Origin: Rubidibacter lacunae KORDI 51-2
GTDB lineage: Bacteria > Cyanobacteriota > Cyanobacteriia > Cyanobacteriales > Rubidibacteraceae
Assembly: GCF_000473895.1 (NCBI RefSeq)
Contig: NZ_ASSJ01000070.1
Span: 62,001-126,000, forward strand
DNA length: 64,000 bases
Direction: 5' to 3'
The notes under the pieces are model-generated. The model was given only the letters and a program-made list of their open reading frames with translations. It had not been told where the DNA came from and did not search any database. Position numbers and translations under genes: made by a program. Below are positions 9,349 to 16,974 of the stretch, piece by piece. The stretch's first letter is position 1. Each line of letters begins with the position of its first letter.

Positions 9349-9705
9349 CTCCTGAATTTACTGTTCGATTCCATGGAAATCCCAGCCCAGCTCTCAGTGA
9401 TGTGACGGACGCGCAAGAAAAACGAAGCAGAGCCTAAACCGGCTAAGCGGTTAGCTGGCTACCAATTCTTTGCCCAATCGAAATATACAGACTCATCTCG
9501 GCGATATTACCTCACCGGTCAGGGGCTGCGCGAAACTCGCTCGACCAGCTCCTTGCGCAGAAGTGCCGGCGGTAGAGATGGCATTCGACCGCAAGTTATA
9601 TAGCATATCTACCTTTAGGCATTGCCATAACTTTACAGTTCGTTACATAATCGTTATAGAAGTTAATAAGACTCGTTTCAATGCCAATCAGGGAGGATAC
9701 CTAAG
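9349..9705. other. Intergenic region upstream of the tandem small membrane protein genes
   Basis: This divergent region has no gene-like frame. Its right end carries the promoter at 9632-9660 and the ribosome binding site GGGAGGA ahead of ATG 9706. Confidence 0.5.
9632..9660 (+). promoter_or_regulatory. Sigma70-type promoter of the tandem small membrane protein genes
   Basis: TTTACA at 9632-9637 and TATAGA at 9655-9660 are separated by exactly 17 bases, close to consensus -35 and -10 elements. Transcription would begin near 9667, giving a leader of about 40 bases before ATG 9706. Confidence 0.55.
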
Positions 9706-9936
9706 ATGCTGACTATCTTGATTTCACTATTTGTCATCGGATTTGTTGCGGTGGCGCTACTGGGTTCGCAAGCTTATTTCCGCGGCGAGCAGAGTAAGCC
9801 GATCCACGAGCGGAACTGGCGCTCTGATTCCTTCGAGCAGCTGTCTGAATCTTTGACAGGCGTAGGAATTAATTTCAACGACCGCGTCCCGGGATTCACG
9901 CTGGACACTTTCGCCAGCAACAATTTGCCTGGATAG
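9706..9936 (+). CDS. Small single-helix photosynthetic-membrane-type protein, copy A (Psb35-like?)
   Basis: The 76-residue protein has one N-terminal membrane helix (LISLFVIGFVAVALLG), then a conserved polar part with YFRGEQSKPIHERNWRS, and ends FTLDTFASNNLPG. The pattern of a short TM helix followed by GEQxKPIHxRNW reminds me of the small cyanobacterial PSII-associated protein Psb35 (Ssl2148 family), but I recall this only loosely. The gene is preceded by a strong ribosome binding site (GGGAGGA) and a good promoter. It is followed after 89 bases by a near-copy. Confidence 0.7.
   Translation: MLTILISLFVIGFVAVALLGSQAYFRGEQSKPIHERNWRSDSFEQLSESLTGVGINFNDRVPGFTLDTFASNNLPG
9760..9825 (+). repeat. 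66-bp core identical to 10080-10145
   Basis: This segment inside copy A is base-for-base identical to 10080-10145 inside copy B, while flanking codons differ. The 3' untranslated sequences after both stops are also recognisably similar, so the duplication included more than the coding region. Confidence 0.9.
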
Positions 9937-10025
9937 GCAGTCCCGTCCGAACTGTAAAACCCCGAATCGATACCTCGCAGTCGTTACCAAGTTTCGTTCA
10001 ACATCGTACAGAGAGGTTGTCTCAA

Positions 10026-10256
10026 ATGCTATCTGTCTTGATTGCCCTATTTGTTATCGGTTTCGTTGCGGCGGCGCTGCTGGGTTCGCAAGCTTATTTC
10101 CGCGGCGAGCAGAGTAAGCCGATCCACGAGCGGAACTGGCGCTCTAACTCCTTCGAGAAACTGTCTGAATCGCTTACGGGCAGCCAAATTAACTTCAACG
10201 AGCGCGTTCCGGCATTTACGCTAGACACCTACGCCAGCAACAATTTGCCGCGATAG
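10026..10256 (+). CDS. Small single-helix photosynthetic-membrane-type protein, copy B (Psb35-like?)
   Basis: This is a tandem paralogue of the gene at 9706-9936: 76 residues, 64 identical. Differences are mostly conservative (T/S, I/V, D/E, F/Y). ATG 10026 aligns exactly with the copy A start and is preceded by GAGAGG; an upstream in-frame TTG at 10017 would add three residues and is less likely. No separate promoter is evident, so it is probably read from the copy A promoter and ends at the terminator at 10300. Confidence 0.7.
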   Translation: MLSVLIALFVIGFVAAALLGSQAYFRGEQSKPIHERNWRSNSFEKLSESLTGSQINFNERVPAFTLDTYASNNLPR

Positions 10257-10299
10257 GCAGTCGCATCCGAACTGCAAAAATTTGACTCGATTCCTCGCT

Positions 10300-10331
10300 A
10301 AGAGCCGAACATTGATATGTACGGCTCTTTT
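10300..10331 (+). terminator. Rho-independent terminator after the tandem pair
   Basis: AAGAGCCG (10300-10307) pairs with CGGCTCTT (10322-10329) around a 14-base loop, followed by a short T run. It lies 44 bases after the second stop codon. Confidence 0.7.
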
Positions 10332-10516
10332 GCTATCGATATATGCTCGGGTCGCGCAGATTCCCCCTCTGCAAATCGGCTCCAGTTACCTACAGCGACC
10401 ATCCGCGTTCCGACAACGCTCGTCTAGCTCGTGCTGCATCGAACTCACGGTCTGATTTCTAACGTGCTACGGTGCGAGAGAATGAATTTGCTCGTTGATT
10501 TCAAACGGACGCGATC

Positions 10517-11152
10517 TTGCCGCGAACCTTTCTCCTGACATCATTTCGAAGCTGGTTGCCATACCAACATTCGACTGCATCCTATGACTTGCTCGCGTTT
10601 TTTCGTGCGCAGCCGCTTTTAGGCAAGCGTGTCTTTCTATGCCAACTGCCAGTAGGCACCGAGCGCGCTAGCAAACAAGCGATCGCCTGCATCCAGCAAG
10701 AATGCCCCGATGTCGTGCTTTGCTGTGGAATGGTGGAGTCGCGGGCATGCCTCGGACTCGAAACATTCGCTAGCGGAGTTAACTCTACGCTCTCGGTCGC
10801 GGCAAACCTAGCGCGATTGATGGTGGGACTACCATGATTACGCATTTGCGAAGATGCCGGTCGGTTTGTCTGTGAGGGGTTGTACTTCCAGATGTTGCAA
10901 TTTCTGCGGGATGCTAACCAACCCCTGCCTTGCGTCTTTGCTCACTTACCCTTACTTCCCGATCGCAACCGCAACGAGATCGTTGCCGACTTTGCCACAA
11001 TTGCTGCGCGACTCGTCGGCGTCCCGGCGTTGCCATTTTCGTTACCTAATGAGCCGCTGTCAGCGGCAAGCTCGTTTGGCGGATCGCACTGTGGCAGGGG
11101 GACGAATGCGATCGCGCCTGGAATGTCCGAGGAAGCCGTAGCACGTGAATAG
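10517..11152 (+). pseudogene. Peptidase C15 (pyroglutamyl peptidase)-like gene interrupted by one in-frame TGA
   Basis: A single reading frame runs from TTG 10517 to the stop at 11152 and is broken only by TGA at 10835-10837. The part before the TGA has LLTSF, LPVGTERA, DVVLCCGM and LGLET, where family members carry the catalytic Glu. The part after it has DAGRFVCEGLYF, where the catalytic Cys sits, and VFAHLPLL, where the catalytic His sits. So all three catalytic residues are preserved around the stop. Pyroglutamyl peptidases remove N-terminal pyroglutamate from peptides. Explanations are a recent nonsense mutation, a sequencing error, or readthrough. The TTG start is also weak, which hints at loss of function. 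Confidence 0.7.
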
Positions 11153-11163
11153 GAGCATGTAAT

Positions 11164-12258
11164 TTGAGGAGCGCGGGAACCAACCATCGAATGGGCTTCG
11201 CTGTCGCGATCGCGGGTTTGAGTTGGGCAATTGGAGCAGTGGGGGTGCGGGCGGAAACTCTCCGCGTCGGAGTCAATAACTTTCCGCCACTAGTCTTCCT
11301 TCGCGAAGAGGAAGCGGACGGCCCCGCTCCGATCGGCTTCAGCATCGATTTGTGGCACCAAGTGGCTCTCGAACTAGATGTTGATACTGAATTCGTTGCT
11401 TATCCGAACATCCACACGATGCTTGCCGATGTGGAGGTTGGGGAACTCGATGCCGCGATCGCGGGCATCACGATCACCGCCGAACGCGAGCAAGCAATCG
11501 ACTTCTCCCACAGTTTCTACGAATCCGGCTTGCAAATTCTCGTGCTCGACCGTGCCACACATCCGGTTGAGGCGTTCTTCGGATACATCTTCTCTTGGAC
11601 GACGCTACAGGCACTGGGGTTGGTTTTCGGTGTGGCGCTTGGAGCCGCCCACGTGCTTTGGCTTTGCGAGCGACGGACCGACCCGGATATGTTCCCATCG
11701 GGGTATTTACGCGGCATTTGGGAAGCGTTTTGGTGGTCGCTCGTAACGGCAACAACCGTGGGCTACGGTGACAAATATCCTCGCAGTGTTATCGGGCGCT
11801 TAGTGGCGATCGCGTGGATGTTCTCGGGGATTATGGTGTTTGCATACTTCACAGCAGCCGTCACTGCCAATCGCCTACAAAACCAAATTGACGGACCGGA
11901 AGACCTATACGGTCAGCGCGTTGCTGCAGTCCGGGGTACGACCTCGGCTGAATTCCTTGCCGGTCGCCCGGTCAAGATTGTTAATGCCAGCGATCCAGAG
12001 CAAGCTTACAACTTACTGCGTACAGAGGACGTTCGGGCTGTTGTTAACGATTCGCCAACGCTTCTGTACTTTGCATCCCAGAATCCGGAGTTTGCAGTTG
12101 TCGGCGATGTCTTCGAGCGCCAGCAATACGGCGTTGCCCTGCCAGAAGGTAGTTCGTACACCGAGTCGGTGAATCGGGTACTGTTGCGCCTTAGAGAAAG
12201 TGGCAAACTCCAGGCAATCGAGCGCCGGTGGTCATTGGGCAACGATCCCTCTAATTAG
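11164..12258 (+). CDS. GluR0-like glutamate-receptor potassium channel
   Basis: The 364-residue protein has a signal peptide (about residues 1-30) and a ligand-binding lobe S1 ([15 protein letters not shown] to [13 protein letters not shown]). A pore domain is inserted into the binding fold, with a membrane helix, a pore helix and the potassium selectivity filter TTVGYGD at 197-203, then a second helix ([14 protein letters not shown]). Lobe S2 follows, with [12 protein letters not shown] and a late YGVALPEGS. This is the architecture of GluR0 from Synechocystis: a glutamate-gated, potassium-selective ancestor-like iGluR lacking the third helix. The TTG at 11164 follows AGGAG at suitable spacing; ATG 11191 is an alternative. 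It is convergent with rsmD. Confidence 0.93.
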   Translation: MRSAGTNHRMGFAVAIAGLSWAIGAVGVRAETLRVGVNNFPPLVFLREEEADGPAPIGFSIDLWHQVALELDVDTEFVAYPNIHTMLADVEVGELDAAIAGITITAEREQAIDFSHSFYESGLQILVLDRATHPVEAFFGYIFSWTTLQALGLVFGVALGAAHVLWLCERRTDPDMFPSGYLRGIWEAFWWSLVTATTVGYGDKYPRSVIGRLVAIAWMFSGIMVFAYFTAAVTANRLQNQIDGPEDLYGQRVAAVRGTTSAEFLAGRPVKIVNASDPEQAYNLLRTEDVRAVVNDSPTLLYFASQNPEFAVVGDVFERQQYGVALPEGSSYTESVNRVLLRLRESGKLQAIERRWSLGNDPSN

Positions 12259-12330
12259 CAGAGTCTTTCTGGCGTGAGGGGCGACTGTTAATCAACAGAC
12301 GGTGCGACCCGGTTGCCCTTGCCCCCGGCA

Positions 12331-12882
12331 CTAAACCTCTACACAAGTATCGTCGCGACAGTAGAACGCGATCGCCGTGTTGCCGTAAGTTTTCTGTCGG
12401 CAGAGCTCTAATCCTTTCACTGCGATGGGAGTCCAGCGTTTGGGGTCGTACTCGGCTGCGAGTTCGCCCTCTGGGTCCAGCACACCAATGTCCGTGGCAG
12501 TCTTCAACACCTTGGCGTAAAGATCGCTGTTGTAAGGTGGGTCAAAATATATACAGTCAAACTGCTCGCCGCATAGAGTCGGAAGCACCAGGCGGATATC
12601 TCCACGCAGGAGCCGGAAGCGACTGTCATCAGCGACTTGCTGCCAGTTACGCCGCACGATGCGACACGCTCGTCCTGACTGCTCGATGCCGACTGCCAAT
12701 GCTGCACCGCGACATAGTGCCTCTGCACCCATCGAGCCGCTGCCTGCACACAAATCTAGCCAGCGACAGTCGGAAATGCGAGCCTGCCAAATATCGAACA
12801 CGGACGAACGCACGCGGCTGGCTGTCGGGCGCGTTGCCAATCCGGGTAGGGTTTCAATGCGACGGTTGCCGTAAATACGCAT
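12331..12882 (-). CDS. rsmD: 16S rRNA (guanine(966)-N(2))-methyltransferase RsmD
   Basis: The 183-residue protein begins MRIYGNRRIETLPG and continues RPTASRVRSSVFDIW, both typical of RsmD. The SAM-binding motif is LDLCAGSGSMGAEAL and the catalytic motif DPPY follows in FDCIYFDPPYNSDLY. RsmD methylates G966 of 16S rRNA during 30S assembly. Length and start match the family. It is transcribed leftward, convergent with the GluR0-like gene. Confidence 0.93.
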   Translation of the reverse strand: MRIYGNRRIETLPGLATRPTASRVRSSVFDIWQARISDCRWLDLCAGSGSMGAEALCRGAALAVGIEQSGRACRIVRRNWQQVADDSRFRLLRGDIRLVLPTLCGEQFDCIYFDPPYNSDLYAKVLKTATDIGVLDPEGELAAEYDPKRWTPIAVKGLELCRQKTYGNTAIAFYCRDDTCVEV

Positions 12883-13529
12883 GGCGAGACAAGTGAGCCG
12901 TCAAGCAGTATGGCGTTATTTTTACGCTAGCCCGACTGCTTAAGGATCTACAAGTAGTGGTGGGCCGTAGCTAAGTCAGGGCATGGCTTACAGGCTATTT
13001 TGGCTAACCCGGTTTTAGCTAACTCGATCGATTTGGAAATGTATTATCCCTGCCTCGGTTTCTCCTGACAATTTTTCCTTGCACCTTCTCCTTTGTCTCA
13101 GAAGCCGTTTGAAAAGCCGAGTTGCGCGAAATCGGGCACATGCATTGCGCAGAGGGACTAGGACTTTGGCGAGGTCCTATGGGTTTCCTCAAGGGACTCT
13201 GATACCCGGCTGAACCCTTTTAAACAGCCAATTATTGCCTGCCTCATTAACGAAACCAAGTAGCCAAGAGAACTAGGTCTTAGAAATGCTTGAGGTTGCA
13301 CAAAACGAGTCTGCCCATGCTGCGTTTCTATACATACCATCGGGTATTGTTCCATCGCCAGCTGCAAGAATAAGCATATTTATAAAGATTTTGGGCAGCT
13401 GACCAGACACAATTAATCGCCCCTGACGCAGTCACTATTCAGTTGTCTGCCATTCAGTTGCCTGCCATATGGTTGTCTGCCATTCGGTTGCAGGCGACTC
13501 GAAGGAAGGCGATCCTAAAGGGAGCATGT
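12883..13529. other. Intergenic region without a supported gene
   Basis: Between the rsmD start and the end of the J-domain gene no open frame has gene-like features; a 69-codon leftward frame at 13158-13367 shows no recognisable motif. The right end contains the 15-bp tandem repeats listed separately. Confidence 0.5.
13439..13498. repeat. Four imperfect 15-bp tandem repeats
   Basis: The units are TCAGTTGTCTGCCAT, TCAGTTGCCTGCCAT, ATGGTTGTCTGCCAT and a diverged TCGGTTGCAGGCGAC. They lie 30 bp beyond the 3' end of the leftward J-domain/pentapeptide gene, which itself ends in pentapeptide repeats of the same 15-bp period. They may be a decayed extension of that repeat array. Confidence 0.7.
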
Positions 13530-14927
13530 CTACTTGCCGCACACCTTCCCGTTGGGCAAGATCGCCCCAGTCAATTGCGCGCCGACGAGCTTGACCAATA
13601 CCCGCTCGCGCGTTCCCACGTTGGCCCCCGTGAAGTCAGCTCCTCGTAAGTCTGCACCGCTAAAATCAGCTCCGATCAAATTTGCGCCGCGTAAGTTAGC
13701 GTTGCGCAGATTCGCTTGCAACAGGTTGGCACGGAATAGATTGGCTCCTTCTAAGTTCGCCCCTTGCAAATCAGCGGTGTGCAAAAAAGCATCGCTGAGG
13801 TTAGCATCGCGCAGGTCGGCATCTCTAAAATCGCCACAAGATAGGTCTTGCTCGGTGAGATTGCGACCGCGCAGATCGGCACCGTTGCAGCTGGGATAGG
13901 GATGTAAGGGCCGCGATACGCAAGCCCGCGATCGCTGCCACGAAGCGGAATCGATTGAAGGCTCGTTAGAGCGTCCGTTTTGTTGAACGCCGTTCTGCCG
14001 AAAATCTTTCTGCTGAGGCGCTTTGGGAGGTTGAGAAGGCGATTTAGGAGGTTGATAATACGATGTCGGCTGATCCCACTCATTCCAATCCTGAGAGCTC
14101 GCGCGACCGGTTGGAGGGGGCGGTTGGTCATAGTAAGACCGAGCTGAAGTGCGCTTGCTGGGATTTTCAGCGGCGCGTCCATTGCAATACGGCGACTGCT
14201 GTTGGTAGTAAGACCGATCTGAGTTACGTTCTCCCGAGTTTTCTGCGTTACGACCGTTACGATATGGCGGTTGCTGCTGGGAGGAGGACTGAGTTGCAGA
14301 CCGATCGCCCTGGTTCTCGGCAGGGCGGCCGTTCCGTTGCGAAGGTTGCTGCTGATTGTAATAAGACTGAGACGACGCGGGACCGCTAGCGTGTTCCGCA
14401 GCACGAGTGTTGCGATACGGTGGTTGCTGTTGCTGGGAGTAAGACTGAGATGCAGCGCGTTCGCTAGCGTTTTCCGCACTACGACCGGCTTGATACGGCG
14501 GCGGCTGGTAGTAGGACTGAGCTGTCGTGCGATCGCCCGAGTTTTCAGCAGTGCGACCGTTACGATGTGGCGGTTGCTGTTGGGAGTAGGACTGGGCGGA
14601 GGTGCGCTCGTTAGCGTTTTCTGGGGTGCGGCCGTTGCGATGCGATGATTGTTGGTAATAGGACTGCGATGGCGTGCGATCGCTCTGGTATTGCTGCGCG
14701 CGGTTGGTCGAGCGGCGGACGCGTGGGCGATCGCCGTGAAGTTTGCGCAGGCAGTCGCGGGCGTGGTTGATTGCTTTTAGTTGCTCTTCTGCATCGCGGC
14801 GCTGCCGCTCGTCATGGGGAAATCGGTCGGGGTGTAACTCCAGTACCAAAGCCCGATAGGCGCGGTCGATCTCGGTCAGCGACGCACCGCGCCGCAATCC
14901 CAACAGCTTGTAATAGCCTTCAGTCAT
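13530..14927 (-). CDS. J-domain protein with 25-residue repeats and C-terminal pentapeptide repeats
   Basis: The product has about 465 residues from ATG 14927; an upstream in-frame start at 14969 adds 14 residues before the J domain. Residues 2-60 form a J domain (YYKLLGLRRGASLTEIDRAYR, with the HPD tripeptide in LHPDRF), which would stimulate an Hsp70. The middle contains seven tandem units of 25-26 residues built on NGRxAENxxxR followed by QSYYQQQPP, then a Pro/Gln-rich part. The C-terminal 110 residues are A(D/N)Lxx pentapeptide repeats forming a right-handed beta-helix. J-domain plus pentapeptide proteins occur in cyanobacteria, but their clients are unknown. The central array probably changes length between strains. 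Confidence 0.88.
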   Translation of the reverse strand: MTEGYYKLLGLRRGASLTEIDRAYRALVLELHPDRFPHDERQRRDAEEQLKAINHARDCLRKLHGDRPRVRRSTNRAQQYQSDRTPSQSYYQQSSHRNGRTPENANERTSAQSYSQQQPPHRNGRTAENSGDRTTAQSYYQPPPYQAGRSAENASERAASQSYSQQQQPPYRNTRAAEHASGPASSQSYYNQQQPSQRNGRPAENQGDRSATQSSSQQQPPYRNGRNAENSGERNSDRSYYQQQSPYCNGRAAENPSKRTSARSYYDQPPPPTGRASSQDWNEWDQPTSYYQPPKSPSQPPKAPQQKDFRQNGVQQNGRSNEPSIDSASWQRSRACVSRPLHPYPSCNGADLRGRNLTEQDLSCGDFRDADLRDANLSDAFLHTADLQGANLEGANLFRANLLQANLRNANLRGANLIGADFSGADLRGADFTGANVGTRERVLVKLVGAQLTGAILPNGKVCGK

Positions 14928-15481
14928 AGCCGCGATCGCGTGTAGAAAGCTACATGATAGGACAGCCATCGACCCTAGCTACCTGTCCGGTTGAAACTCG
15001 CAATCGAACTTGACAAGAATCTGTACGAATGTTCGTTCTGCGCGCGCCGGGCGCTGGCATGTAAGTGAGTGCAGAAACCATACTTCGGAAGTGTCAGAAG
15101 TCCCAAGTCCGAAACAGTTCAAGCCCCTACTCTTCCCTAGGGTTTAACAGAAATCCTGTCGATCCTTGTACCCGCTCGCCTTAAATGCCAAGGATGGGAC
15201 GATCGCCTTCTCCGAACAACGACTTTCGCACCTCCAGATAGCAGCTCAATAGTTGAGAGTTCTCGATCGGTAGCTAGGACGGCTCCCCCTTTTTTCTATT
15301 CCCGTGCCTTGGTATTCATCCCCGCATCGCCATTCCTGGCGTCCTAAGCAAATGGGTGAAAAGGGATCGCTCTTGAGGCAGACGCGATCGCTAAGAAAAG
15401 CTTCAGAACAATCGCGATCGCGCCAACGGCCGTCTAGGCTGGACGCAGATTCACTGCAGAATTGCCAGCTACTTTGCCGCG
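14928..15481. other. Divergent intergenic region, nothing recognised
   Basis: This stretch separates the leftward J-domain gene from the rightward isochorismatase gene. It contains HIP1 octamers and short frames only. No promoter close to consensus, RNA gene or repeat array was found. Confidence 0.4.
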
Positions 15482-16261
15482 ATGACGTCGTTACGCACGC
15501 TTGGAACGCCCCCCAATGCTTGGACGGTCGACGTGTCGAGCGCCGACCTCACGCGTCCGCCGCTAACGCCCCACACCATCGAGCTGGTGGCGGACACGAA
15601 GCGCCTGCGCTTGGATTTAGCGAAAACGGCACTACTCGCGATTGATATGCAGAACGATTTCTGCCACCCCGACGGCTGGCTGGCACATATCGGGGTTGAC
15701 ATTGCCCCTGCTCGCAAACCGATCGCACCGCTGCAAAAACTCCTGCCGCACCTGCGAGCGCAGGACGTCCCGATTATTTGGCTCAACTGGGGAAACCGCC
15801 CGGACTTGCTTAATATCGGAGCCGCAACCCGACACGTCTACAACCCCACCGGCGAGGGAATTGGTCTCGGCGATCCACTGCCCAAACGCCGCGCCCCCGT
15901 GTTAACCGCCGGCAGTTGGGCCGCTGCGATCGTCGACGAACTGCAACCACCGCCAACCGATATTCGCGTCGACAAATATCGCATGAGCGGTTTCTGGGAC
16001 ACGCCTCTCAACAGCATTCTGCGCAACCTCGGCCGGACGACATTGCTCTTTGCCGGCGTTAACGCCGACCAATGCGTGCTCGTCACGTTGCAAGATGCCA
16101 ACTTCCTCGGCTACGACTGCATTTTCTTGGCCGATTGCAGTGCCACGACTTCACCGGAGTTCTGCTGGCAGGCAACGCAATACAACATCAACCAATGCTT
16201 TGGCTTCGTCAGCGATTCGCAGCGGTTATCCGAGGCGATCGCAACTGCTAAGCTTGCCTAA
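15482..16261 (+). CDS. Isochorismatase-family cysteine hydrolase
   Basis: The 259-residue protein has the family's catalytic triad in the expected order: Asp55 in LLAIDMQNDF, Lys165 in VDKYRMSGFWDTPL and Cys198 in GVNADQCVL. The cis-peptide-containing GVNADQC segment is typical. These enzymes hydrolyse amides such as nicotinamide, biuret or ureidoacrylate, or isochorismate; the substrate is not predictable here. The N-terminal 45 residues are an extension upstream of the domain. The next gene, a cupin protein, follows after 90 bases and may act in the same pathway. Confidence 0.88.
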   Translation: MTSLRTLGTPPNAWTVDVSSADLTRPPLTPHTIELVADTKRLRLDLAKTALLAIDMQNDFCHPDGWLAHIGVDIAPARKPIAPLQKLLPHLRAQDVPIIWLNWGNRPDLLNIGAATRHVYNPTGEGIGLGDPLPKRRAPVLTAGSWAAAIVDELQPPPTDIRVDKYRMSGFWDTPLNSILRNLGRTTLLFAGVNADQCVLVTLQDANFLGYDCIFLADCSATTSPEFCWQATQYNINQCFGFVSDSQRLSEAIATAKLA

Positions 16262-16351
16262 ATTCTGCATAAATTCCGAATAAACTCTACACAAATCTAG
16301 AGCCTCAATTAAAACCTAAATTGCTATCAAGACGAGAGTAAAGCATACGCC

Positions 16352-16843
16352 ATGAACCACACGAAAATTGCTTCTGCTCGTGCCCCCGCTAGCTACGAAC
16401 GCTGCACCCTTGCCGTACATCGCACCAGCCGCGACTACCAAGCATTTCGCATCAGTCCGGACGACAGCAATCGGCTGGCGATCGTTTTCGAACCGGCAAA
16501 TGCCCATGCTTCAGTGACCGTTTGCGTTGAAATCTTCGATCCCGGCGGTCGAACGCCACCCAACCGCCACTTCCAAGCGATCGAGATGTTTTTCGTCCTG
16601 AAAGGCGAAGGTATCGCCATGTGCGACGGAAAAGCCGTGCCCTTGGGAGCTGGACACAGTATCCTCGTCCCGCCTACCGGTCTGCATCAACTGATCAACA
16701 CCGGTCCGGGACGCCTATACGCACTGTGTATTATGGTCCCTAACGAAGACTTTGCCGAGCTGATTCGCAGTGGGATTCCGGCCGAACTCGACGAGGAAGA
16801 CTTACGAGTTCTTGGGCGCTGCGACGTGCCGATCGCTTGCTAA
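16352..16843 (+). CDS. Cupin-domain protein
   Basis: The 163-residue product has a single cupin beta-barrel at about residues 60-140. Motif 1 reads [21 protein letters not shown], with H73 and E77 as possible metal ligands. Motif 2 reads [11 protein letters not shown] with a further His. Small cupins of this kind bind a metal and act as enzymes or sensors. It follows the isochorismatase gene in the same direction, suggesting a shared small-molecule function. Its stop overlaps open frame of dnaE, but the real dnaE start is 130 bases later. Confidence 0.85.
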   Translation: MNHTKIASARAPASYERCTLAVHRTSRDYQAFRISPDDSNRLAIVFEPANAHASVTVCVEIFDPGGRTPPNRHFQAIEMFFVLKGEGIAMCDGKAVPLGAGHSILVPPTGLHQLINTGPGRLYALCIMVPNEDFAELIRSGIPAELDEEDLRVLGRCDVPIAC

Positions 16844-16974
16844 ATGCTTCCGATGCGCCTGTCTGCAACCTCGAGATCGCTGTTATCCGAATGAGTCCCG
16901 CAGCGCTCGATCTCGCCGGTTGCTGGATCGTCTCGCCCCAGATCGTTTCATACAATAAGCCAACTCCGAACGCA

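Noticed and set aside
13158-13367. Leftward 69-codon frame between rsmD and the J-domain gene
   Set aside because: No motif, hydrophobic segment or convincing start signal; it is within chance expectation for this GC content.
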